Shown here: positions 1 through 4,122 of the stretch, piece by piece | How positions within the stretch are numbered: position 1 is the first letter of the stretch | How the letters are laid out: every line of letters starts with the position of its first letter | Assembly: GCA_910587205.1 (NCBI GenBank) | Contig: CAJULZ010000126.1 | Location: 1 to 7,338 of the forward strand | Direction: 5' to 3' | DNA length: 7,338 nt | Source of the DNA: an uncultured Oscillospiraceae bacterium | Lineage (GTDB): Bacteria > Bacillota > Clostridia > Oscillospirales > Oscillospiraceae | The notes under the pieces: model-generated | Databases searched by the model: none | Told to the model about the DNA's origin: nothing | What the model saw: only the letters and a program-made list of their open reading frames with translations | Program-made: the position numbers and the translations under genes

Positions 1-195
1 CAGCACAGTGTACTCGTGGAGGGGCGGGTGGGCCGCCTGGTACGCCGGGTAGGCGCCCAGCACCAGCGCCGCGCAGGCGGCGCAGGCCGCGACGGCCTTC
101 CAGCGGAATTTGGGGCGGATCACCTTGCCGTCCGCCGCCTGGACGTAGTCCTCGCTTACGTCCCCGATCAGATCCAAAAGCTCGTGGTTTTTCAT
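1..195 (-). CDS. Membrane anti-sigma-like protein, partial (C-terminus off the left edge)
   Basis: The first 65 codons are present. The start ATG overlaps the stop of the upstream sigma factor gene as ATGA, so the two are probably translationally coupled. The protein begins MKNHELLDLIGDVSEDYV, has a short basic cytoplasmic part (about residues 1-32, with R and K at 27-33), then an Ala/Cys/Leu-rich hydrophobic segment at about 33-51 that should span the membrane, and then the start of an extracytoplasmic part. This is the usual build of a single-pass anti-sigma factor encoded directly after its ECF sigma factor: the cytoplasmic end holds the sigma factor and the outer domain senses a signal. 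The outer domain, which would define the family, is missing here, so the anti-sigma role rests on layout and position, not on a recognised domain. Confidence 0.72.
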   Translation of the reverse strand, partial: MKNHELLDLIGDVSEDYVQAADGKVIRPKFRWKAVAACAACAALVLGAYPAYQAAHPPLHEYTVL

Positions 196-752
196 AAATC
201 GAAACCCTCCTGTTCAAGATGGGCCCGCAGCTTCTGCCGCAGGCGGTGGAGCGTGGTGGTGGCCTGGGTCTTGCTCATGCCGAACCGCTTGGCGAGCTGC
301 TCCACGCTGTCCAGATACCAGTACCGCCGCAGGAACAGGCTCCGGCTGCGCTCGGGAAGGCCCGCCAGAAAGCCGTCCAGCGCGGCCCGGAGGGCCTGAC
401 GGTCCATGGCCCCCTCCGGGGTCTCGCCGCCGGACACCACCTCGCTGAGCTCGTCCAGGGCCAGGGCGGTCTGCCCGCCGCCCCGCTTCTGGGCCATGTC
501 CGCCCGCCGGACGCTGAGGGCCAGGTTGCGGGCGATCCGCCCCGCGAAGCCCTTCAGCGAACGGGGGTGCTGGGGCGGGATGGACTGCCAGCACTTCAGC
601 CACGTGTCGTTGACACATTCCTCCGCCGCGCCCCGGTCGTCCAGGATGCCGTTGGCGATGGCGGCGCAGTAGCCGCCGTACTGCCGCTGGGCAGCCTGGA
701 TGGCCCCCTCGTCCCGGGCGAGGAACAGCGCGATGATTTCCTTGTCGTCCAT
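192..752 (-). CDS. ECF-type RNA polymerase sigma-70 family sigma factor (ECF1)
   Basis: 186 aa. Region 2 lies at about residues 22-88 (ILDDRGAAEECVNDTWLKCW, then GFAGRIARNLAL) and should bind core RNA polymerase and the -10 box. Region 4 lies at about 125-183 (LPERSRSLFLRRYW, then the helix-turn-helix DSVEQLAKRFGMSKTQATTTLHRLRQKL) and should read the -35 box. The two are joined by a Gly-rich linker. Start: the open frame extends 11 codons further upstream to 785, but that ATG lies only 4 nt from the promoter's CGTC box and cannot be on the transcript. The ATG at 752 has AAGGAG 9 nt before it. The stop overlaps the ATG of a membrane protein (ATGA), the classic sigma/anti-sigma order. The promoter at 789-814 matches ECF consensus, so autoregulation is likely. 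Target signal and regulon cannot be read from the sequence. Confidence 0.93.
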   Translation of the reverse strand: MDDKEIIALFLARDEGAIQAAQRQYGGYCAAIANGILDDRGAAEECVNDTWLKCWQSIPPQHPRSLKGFAGRIARNLALSVRRADMAQKRGGGQTALALDELSEVVSGGETPEGAMDRQALRAALDGFLAGLPERSRSLFLRRYWYLDSVEQLAKRFGMSKTQATTTLHRLRQKLRAHLEQEGFDL

Positions 753-788
753 GGTTCTCAACTCCTTGAAAGGCCCTTCACCCATAAA

Positions 789-814
789 GACGCGGTTTGG
801 CGGGGAATGTCACA
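789..814 (-). promoter_or_regulatory. ECF-type promoter of the ECF1 gene
   Basis: On the minus strand a -35-like TGTGAC (814-809) is followed by exactly 16 nt and a -10-like CGTC (792-789). This fits the Bacillus ECF consensus TGAAAC/TGTAAC-N16/17-CGTC closely. The predicted transcript start is near 780, giving a leader of about 28 nt with the SD before the ATG at 752. The promoter lies just downstream of the terminator at 829-851, so the sigma gene is transcriptionally separated from the genes before it. Seen by eye, not mapped. Confidence 0.68.
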
Positions 815-828
815 GGGGAAAATAAAAA

Positions 829-851
829 AGTCCGGGAAGTGTTCCCGGACT
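829..851 (-). terminator. Intrinsic terminator after the small paralogous genes
   Basis: A perfect 10-bp stem AGTCCGGGAA / TTCCCGGACT encloses a 3-nt loop. Read on the minus strand it is followed by TTTTTTATTTT, a strong U tract. On the plus strand the tail is a weaker CTTTTGTTT. It should end leftward transcription from the 1035-1217 gene just before the ECF1 promoter. Confidence 0.85.
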
Positions 852-1034
852 CTTTTGTTTGCCGCGCTTCTTAGCGCCTGCTTCCTATCTCGAAGGATGC
901 CGGTTGACGGGGGATTTCCCCGCCAGGCGAGGCGGGATTCCGCAGGAATCATTGTGTTTATTTCCAGAAATCACAACGAAGTATGGCGGGCAAAGACCCG
1001 GCAAACGGCGTTTTGAGAGATGTAAAACAGGCCT
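852..1034. other. 183-nt 3' region with no recognisable gene
   Basis: This stretch lies between the stop of the first 60-residue gene and its terminator. It holds a small hairpin (GCGCT at 864-868 with AGCGC at 873-877) and a GC hairpin of CCCGCC/GGCGGG type near 916-934. A minus-strand open frame (952-758) runs through it but crosses the terminator and the ECF1 promoter and has no convincing start, so I do not call it. It may be a long 3' UTR. Confidence 0.4.
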
Positions 1035-1217
1035 TTACATATCCCAAGTCAGGGGCTTGCCGTCCCGGTCCACCAGCGGGCACAGCCCGCCCGCGTAGCC
1101 GGAGTGGACAAACAGGTACTGCACGCCGGTGGAGGCGTCCAGCAGCACTTTCCAGACATCGTTGGTCAGCCCGTTGCCCTCCTCCTGAATCACTTGGAAG
1201 CGGTTATTTTTCGCCAT
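1035..1217 (-). CDS. 60-aa DUF6440-like small protein, copy 1
   Basis: A 60-residue protein beginning MAKNNRFQVIQEEGNGLT, with the core TGVQYLFVHSGYAGGLCPLVD and the end GKPLTWDM. It has no signal peptide or membrane segment and is probably cytosolic. It matches the 1389-1571 product at 41 of 60 positions with no gap. The pattern RF.VI..EG....(L/V)..D..TGV.YLF..SGY.GGL.PL.D.DG.P resembles, from memory, small Firmicutes proteins of the DUF6440 family, whose function is unknown. Start: an in-frame GTG at 1223 lies two codons upstream, 5 nt after AAGGA. I prefer the ATG at 1217 because it gives exactly the N-terminus and length of the paralogue, although its SD spacing (11 nt) is long. It has its own promoter at 1263-1291 and ends at the terminator at 829-851. 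Confidence 0.85.
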   Translation of the reverse strand: MAKNNRFQVIQEEGNGLTNDVWKVLLDASTGVQYLFVHSGYAGGLCPLVDRDGKPLTWDM

Positions 1218-1262
1218 GGTCACTCAATTCCTTCTCAGCTTTGATCCGGAGAATCCGGGGAC

Positions 1263-1291
1263 ATTATGAGCTGGTCATGCCGAGATGTCAA
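1263..1291 (-). promoter_or_regulatory. Sigma-A-type promoter of small-protein copy 1
   Basis: The minus strand carries TTGACA (1291-1286), a 17-nt spacer and CATAAT (1268-1263), which is one mismatch from the full consensus. The predicted start is near 1256, leaving a leader of about 40 nt that contains a small CCGGA-GAA-TCCGG hairpin at about 1246-1258. This lets copy 1 be transcribed independently of copy 2. Confidence 0.75.
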
Positions 1292-1349
1292 CCAAGGCCC
1301 GCTTTCTTTAGGAATTCTCAGCTTCCCCCACAGCGCGCCGCCGCGCAAA

Positions 1350-1372
1350 GCCGGGGTGGTCTCCGCCCCGGC
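1350..1372 (-). terminator. Possible weak terminator after small-protein copy 2
   Basis: A 10-bp GC-rich stem with one G-T wobble pairs 1350-1359 with 1363-1372 around a 3-nt loop. On the minus strand it is followed only by TTTGCGC, so the U tract is very short. A perfect palindrome GCCCGCCGGCGGGC sits beside it at 1371-1384. It may slow or partly stop transcription between the two paralogues, but a clean terminator cannot be claimed. Confidence 0.35.
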
Positions 1373-1388
1373 CCGCCGGCGGGCCTGC

Positions 1389-1571
1389 TCACACGTCCCA
1401 CGTGAGGGGGCCGCCCTCCTTGTCTACCAGGGGGCACAGTCCCCCGCCGTAGCCAGACTGCACAAACAGGTACTGCACACCGGTGGCGGAATCCATCAGT
1501 ACCAGGCATTGGGGCTTGGTCAGGCCGTTGCCCTCCTGGTGGATAATCTCAAAACGGTCATTTTTTGCCAT
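1389..1571 (-). CDS. 60-aa DUF6440-like small protein, copy 2
   Basis: Begins MAKNDRFEIIHQEGNGLT, core TGVQYLFVQSGYGGGLCPLVD, ends GGPLTWDV. It is the same length as copy 1 and 68% identical. The differences cluster at positions 19-23, while the TGVQYLFV, SGY and GGLCPLVD blocks are unchanged, so both copies look functional. A cysteine at 46 is shared. The start ATG has GGAAGGA six nt before it. The gene has a consensus promoter overlapped by a perfect 27-nt palindrome, so it is probably under a dedicated repressor or activator. Function unknown; the family call rests on remembered sequence pattern. Confidence 0.86.
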   Translation of the reverse strand: MAKNDRFEIIHQEGNGLTKPQCLVLMDSATGVQYLFVQSGYGGGLCPLVDKEGGPLTWDV

Positions 1572-1601
1572 TTGAAATCCTTCCTTTCTCTTATTTGATC
1601 A

Positions 1602-1628
1602 GCAGTATTATATAATATATAATACTGC
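1602..1628. promoter_or_regulatory. Perfect 27-nt palindromic operator over the copy 2 promoter
   Basis: Arms of 13 nt (GCAGTATTATATA and its exact complement) surround a single central base at 1615. The palindrome covers the -10 box and most of the spacer of the promoter at 1607-1636, an ideal position for a dimeric repressor. No run of T follows it, so it is not an intrinsic terminator. The cognate regulator is not evident in the window. The motif differs from the TGTAAAG repeats at the XRE promoter, so that regulator is not an obvious candidate. Confidence 0.72.
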
Positions 1629-1636
1629 GCTGTCAA
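1607..1636 (-). promoter_or_regulatory. Sigma-A-type promoter of small-protein copy 2
   Basis: Minus strand: perfect TTGACA (1636-1631), 18-nt spacer, perfect TATAAT (1612-1607). The predicted start is near 1600 with a purine-rich leader of about 29 nt. The -35 box begins only 16 nt after the stop codon of the upstream 59-aa gene, with no terminator between, so read-through from that operon is possible. Confidence 0.82.
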
Positions 1637-1652
1637 TATTCTCCTGCCGCCT

Positions 1653-1832
1653 TTATGAATTCTTTACCTTGAGCCGCACGGTAGCAAACACCAGCGCCGC
1701 CATAGCGGCCATCATGATAACGCCGTTGACCCGCACCCCCCAGTCGGGCAGGGGGAGGAATACCCGCCCCGCCGTCCACAGCAGGACGGCCGCGGCCAGC
1801 ACAAGCCGGCTTACAAATTGTAATTTTTTCAT
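1653..1832 (-). CDS. 59-aa small membrane protein, two predicted helices
   Basis: A short gene that minimum-length filters would miss. The product starts MKKLQFVSRLVLAAAVLLW and ends FATVRLKVKNS. Two hydrophobic segments are visible, about residues 8-27 and 35-53, joined by a short loop (LPLPDWGVRVNG); both ends are basic, so both probably face the cytoplasm. The ATG overlaps the stop of the pseudouridine synthase gene as ATGA, and GGAGGAG lies 8 nt before it, so it is clearly the last gene of that operon. I do not recognise a family. Possible roles are a membrane anchor or partner for the other two membrane proteins of the operon, which is inference only. Confidence 0.82.
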   Translation of the reverse strand: MKKLQFVSRLVLAAAVLLWTAGRVFLPLPDWGVRVNGVIMMAAMAALVFATVRLKVKNS

Positions 1833-2737
1833 CTAATATTCTCCTCCGGAATCAGTTTTCGCATGTCCTCGGGCAGGGGCTGGGCAAAGCGCAGCCGCTC
1901 CCCGGTGACGGGGTGCAGAAGCTCCAGCCGTGCCGAATGGAGGGCCGGACGGCCGATCAGCCCCCGGTTTTCCGTCCCGTACAGGAAGTCCCCGGTGAGG
2001 GGACAGCCCAGGTGGGCCATATGCACCCGGATCTGATGGGTACGGCCGGTGTCCAGCTCCAACTCCACCAGGGCGCGGCCCTCCCAGCGCCCCAGCACCC
2101 GGTAATGGGTGCGCGCAGGCAGGCCGTCCAGCCGCACCTCCCGGGCCATCAGCGAGCCCTCCGCCCGGCCGATGGGGGCGTCCACCGTCCCGGCTGGCTG
2201 GGGCGGCGCGCCATCGCACACCGCCAGGTACACCCGGCGGAACCCCCCGGTGTGGAGCTGGTTTTTCAGCTTTTCCTGGGCGTGGGGGTGCTTGGCCACC
2301 GCCAGCAGCCCAGAGGTGCCCTTGTCCAGCCGGTGCACGGGGTGGAAATCCGATTTATCCCCGCACTGTTTGTAATGATCCATCAAAAAATTACCCAGCG
2401 TATCGTCAAAATGGCCGTGGCCTGGGTGGACCAGCACCCCGGCGGCCTTGTTGAGCACGATCAGATCCGGGTCCTCGTACACGATGTCCAGCGGGCCCTC
2501 CGCCGGGACCACTCCGGATGTGGGCGCGGGATCGGTGAGGCGCACGGCCAGCGTCTGGCCCTCCCTCACCCGCACCCGGACGTTCACCCGCGCGCCGTCC
2601 AGGGTGATGCCGTCCTCCAGCCACTTCACCCGGCGCAGCACCGTGCCGGACAGCCCCAGCTGGCGGCGCAGGAGGGTATTGACCTCCAACCCCGCCAGCT
2701 CCGGGGTTATTTTCAAAGCGAGGTATCGGGCGCTCAC
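1829..2737 (-). CDS. RluA-family RNA pseudouridine synthase
   Basis: 302 aa, the usual size for RluD/RluA-type enzymes, which isomerise uridine to pseudouridine in rRNA or tRNA. An S4-like RNA-binding domain lies at about residues 12-68 (LLRRQLGLSGTVLRRVKWL). The catalytic domain follows from about 83: HRLDKGTSGLLAVAK at 135-149 with catalytic Asp138, and GRTHQIRVHMAHLG at 231-244. The target site cannot be told from sequence. Start: the open frame continues upstream to 3094, but that part is the out-of-frame shadow of the preceding membrane protein gene. The GTG at 2737 overlaps that gene's stop as GTGA and gives an N-terminus matching the family. No good SD is visible, so initiation probably depends on ribosomes finishing the upstream gene. 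It overlaps the next gene by ATGA. Confidence 0.93.
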   Translation of the reverse strand: MSARYLALKITPELAGLEVNTLLRRQLGLSGTVLRRVKWLEDGITLDGARVNVRVRVREGQTLAVRLTDPAPTSGVVPAEGPLDIVYEDPDLIVLNKAAGVLVHPGHGHFDDTLGNFLMDHYKQCGDKSDFHPVHRLDKGTSGLLAVAKHPHAQEKLKNQLHTGGFRRVYLAVCDGAPPQPAGTVDAPIGRAEGSLMAREVRLDGLPARTHYRVLGRWEGRALVELELDTGRTHQIRVHMAHLGCPLTGDFLYGTENRGLIGRPALHSARLELLHPVTGERLRFAQPLPEDMRKLIPEENIR

Positions 2738-3195
2738 AGCTTTTTGGACAGGTAGAGGTTGGCCAGCAGCCACACGACGGAGTACACCGCCACCACCGCC
2801 AGCACTGCCCCGGTGGCCTCCATGCTCACCGCCACCAGCACGAACAGGGAACCCGCGGCGGCAAACAGGGTAAAGATTCCGGCAAACTGGAAGGACTGGT
2901 TGAGGATGGCCTTCTCCCGCTCGTCCTGCTCTTTGATCTTGGCCTTTTTCCGGGCCTCCGGGTTGGACAGCAAATACGTCACCCGCGCCAGCAGGAACAC
3001 CGCCCCGATGCAGATGCCGCCGGCCCCGCCCAGATAGAAGCCCCGGGCAAAGTTGGGCAGCACATCGCTGCCGTCCACCAGGAAAAAGTAGCACAGCATG
3101 CCTACAAGCCCCACCGCCAGCAGGCCGAAGCCCACCCAGCGGCGGCGGCGCAGGGCTCGCTCAAAGTTAGAGCTGTCGAATAGATGCATCACCAT
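2734..3195 (-). CDS. Four-helix integral membrane protein
   Basis: 153 aa. Predicted membrane segments lie at about residues 20-40, 51-73, 103-124 and 128-150. Between helices 2 and 3 is a highly charged stretch, NPEARKKAKIKEQDEREKAI (79-98), expected in the cytoplasm. This DER-containing cytoplasmic loop recalls small Firmicutes membrane proteins found beside XRE regulators (DUF2178-like), but I cannot assign the family firmly. The start ATG has AAGGAGG 7 nt upstream, and this SD overlaps the end of the preceding gene (12-nt gap). The gene ends in a GTGA overlap with the pseudouridine synthase gene. Function unknown. Confidence 0.85.
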   Translation of the reverse strand: MVMHLFDSSNFERALRRRRWVGFGLLAVGLVGMLCYFFLVDGSDVLPNFARGFYLGGAGGICIGAVFLLARVTYLLSNPEARKKAKIKEQDEREKAILNQSFQFAGIFTLFAAAGSLFVLVAVSMEATGAVLAVVAVYSVVWLLANLYLSKKL

Positions 3196-3207
3196 AGGTT
3201 TCCCTCC

Positions 3208-3450
3208 TTATTCCCGGCCCAGCAGCCGGAGCTTGAACGCGTGGAACCGGTCGAACAGGGGCCGGGTCTTGGGGGAGCCGTAGAGCAGGCCGATGAGCAG
3301 TGTTCCGCAGGCCGCGCCGGACAGGAACTGGGCCGCAGTGGCCACAGGCCCCCCCAGCTCCAGCACGTGCCGGATAAAAAGAGAGACCCACAGCAGAGTG
3401 ATGCCGGTGACGAAGGCAGGGTTCATCTGGAAATTACAGCTGTGTTTCAT
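3208..3450 (-). CDS. 80-aa two-helix membrane protein
   Basis: Begins MKHSCNFQMNPAFVTGITLLW, with predicted membrane segments at about residues 12-30 and 36-57 and a basic tail (PLFDRFHAFKLRLLGRE), so the C-terminus is probably cytoplasmic. The ATG overlaps the stop of the XRE regulator gene (ATGA), and GGAGGAAG precedes it within the regulator's last codons. The stop TAA lies directly before the SD of the following membrane protein gene. The layout XRE regulator, small membrane protein, larger membrane protein is common in Firmicutes, where the membrane proteins are mostly of unknown function. Family not recognised. Confidence 0.83.
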   Translation of the reverse strand: MKHSCNFQMNPAFVTGITLLWVSLFIRHVLELGGPVATAAQFLSGAACGTLLIGLLYGSPKTRPLFDRFHAFKLRLLGRE

Positions 3451-3650
3451 GATTCTTCCTCCTCAAACAGAAAAATGTCCTCAATAGCAGCGTCAAAGTA
3501 TCTGGCGATCTTGTGGGCCAGCAGGAGGGAGGCGTTATACCGCCCGCTCTCCAGCGAGATGATGGTCTGCCTTGTGACTGCCACCGCCTCGGCCAGCTCC
3601 GCCTGGGAAATGCGCCGGGCCTTGCGCAGCTCGGCGATGCGGTTCTCCAT
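3447..3650 (-). CDS. XRE-family (Cro/CI-type) helix-turn-helix regulator
   Basis: 67 aa, almost entirely one HTH_3 DNA-binding domain: MENRIAELRKARRISQAELAEAVAVTRQTIISLESGRYNASLLLAHKIARYFDAAIEDIF, then an acidic tail FEEEES. The recognition helix is around VTRQTIISLESG. It lacks a separate sensing domain, as in compact autorepressors. It heads a five-gene operon and has TGTAAAG-type inverted repeats at its promoter, so autoregulation is likely. Start: this ATG has AGGAGG 6 nt before it and gives the canonical M.NRI.ELR N-terminus. An in-frame ATG 12 codons upstream (3686) also has a good SD (GAGGAGG, 7-8 nt), giving a 79-aa form with the extra sequence MVQASCAVRRDD. Both starts lie on the predicted transcript. 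Confidence 0.92.
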   Translation of the reverse strand: MENRIAELRKARRISQAELAEAVAVTRQTIISLESGRYNASLLLAHKIARYFDAAIEDIFLFEEEES

Positions 3651-3712
3651 ATCATCCCTCCTGACGGCACAGCTTGCCTGTACCATATAAAATTCCTCCT
3701 CAGCGGAAGTAA

Positions 3713-3753
3713 TGTAAAGTTCGCTTTACGAAACAAGTATAGCGTACTTTACA
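3713..3753. promoter_or_regulatory. Inverted-repeat operator region of the XRE operon
   Basis: TGTAAAGT at 3713-3720 and ACTTTACA at 3746-3753 form a perfect 8-bp inverted repeat spanning the -10 box. Nested within it is GTAAAG-TTCG-CTTTAC (3714-3729), itself a perfect inverted repeat over the transcript start. A further TTTTACATT lies at 3770-3778, upstream of the -35 box. Multiple half-sites around one promoter fit binding by the XRE regulator encoded just downstream. Confidence 0.66.
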
Positions 3754-3764
3754 CTCCATGTCAA
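3736..3764 (-). promoter_or_regulatory. Sigma-A-type promoter of the XRE-membrane-RluA operon
   Basis: Minus strand: perfect TTGACA (3764-3759), 17-nt spacer, TATACT (3741-3736). The predicted start is near 3729, which puts both candidate start codons of the regulator on the mRNA, with a leader of about 43 or 79 nt. Confidence 0.85.
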
Positions 3765-3805
3765 GCCCATTTTACATTTTTCCAGAAAATTTCTTTGGAC
3801 GCGGA

Positions 3806-3835
3806 AAGCCCCGCCGGGTGATCCCGGCGGGGCTT
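3806..3835. terminator. Strong GC hairpin, probable terminator between gdhA and the XRE operon
   Basis: A perfect 13-bp stem (AAGCCCCGCCGGG with its complement at 3823-3835) surrounds a 4-nt loop. The T-rich tail is better on the plus strand (TTGTTTCTTCT) than on the minus strand (TTTCCGCG). No plus-strand gene precedes it. The most likely client is leftward gdhA transcription ending about 290 nt after the gdhA stop, with a suboptimal U tract. Confidence 0.55.
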
Positions 3836-4122
3836 GTTTCTTCTCGCGCTTCGTCCTTGTTACGCTCGCTTTGGGCGCATCGCCGGCTCGCTTTCCTTCC
3901 GACTCGGGCAAAAACCGCCTCCGCTACGCGGCGGCTGGGTTTTTGCCCTCGCTCCGGTCCATCCGCCCCTATAGGTCTATCCTCGCGCTTCCTCTCACGC
4001 TGCGCAGACGGCTGGTCGCTCGGTCGCTTTCGCTCCGACTCGGCCTGGTCTGCGGGGCGCATAGCACCCCTCCGCTCGGCCTCGCTTTGCTCCAAGCCCC
4101 CTCGCAGCCGTCTGCTCCGCGC
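3836..4122. repeat. Gene-free, hairpin-rich imperfect repeat region after gdhA
   Basis: About 290 nt of skewed CGCTCGCTTTC-type sequence. Seen directly: a direct repeat TCGCTTTCCTTCCGACTCGG at 3888-3907, repeated at 4024-4043 with 2 of 20 changes; GGGCGCAT at 3873-3880 and 4055-4062; a hairpin with 11-bp outer arms GGGCAAAAACC (3906-3916) and complement (3938-3948) and a GC-rich inner stem; an inverted repeat GCAGACGGCTG (4004-4014) with CAGCCGTCTGC (4105-4115). A minus-strand frame (4095-3772) gives a highly charged R/E/S/P-rich product and crosses the hairpins. I take it as spurious. The region looks like a dispersed intergenic repeat or structured 3' UTR rather than a gene. Confidence 0.5.

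Noticed and set aside
753..785. 11-codon upstream extension of the ECF1 sigma gene
   Set aside because: The upstream ATG is 4 nt from the -10 CGTC, before the expected transcript start, and lacks an SD.
758..952. 64-aa minus-strand open frame between small-protein copy 1 and ECF1
   Set aside because: Crosses the intrinsic terminator and the ECF1 promoter and shows no domain pattern.
219..1016. 265-aa plus-strand open frame across the ECF1 gene and its upstream region
   Set aside because: Antisense to the sigma factor and running through a terminator and promoter; composition is not protein-like.
1602..1628. Reading the AT-rich palindrome as a terminator of the upstream operon
   Set aside because: No T tract follows on either strand, the stem is A/T-rich, and it coincides exactly with promoter boxes.
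1913..2755. 280-aa plus-strand open frame opposite the pseudouridine synthase gene
   Set aside because: Shadow of the RluA-family gene, whose catalytic motifs are intact; no family features of its own.
2738..3094. N-terminal extension of the RluA-family open frame to 421 aa
   Set aside because: The extra residues are Arg/Gly/Ala-rich frame shadow of the upstream four-helix membrane gene. The family's N-terminus begins right after the GTG at 2737.
3888..4043. Possible CRISPR-like or tandem repeat array
   Set aside because: Only two imperfect copies of a 20-nt unit with no regular spacers.
3772..4095. 107-aa minus-strand charged open frame in the region after gdhA
   Set aside because: Arg/Glu/Ser/Pro-rich translation of hairpin and repeat DNA, crossing the strong hairpin at 3806-3835; no SD seen. 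Kept only as a repeat finding.
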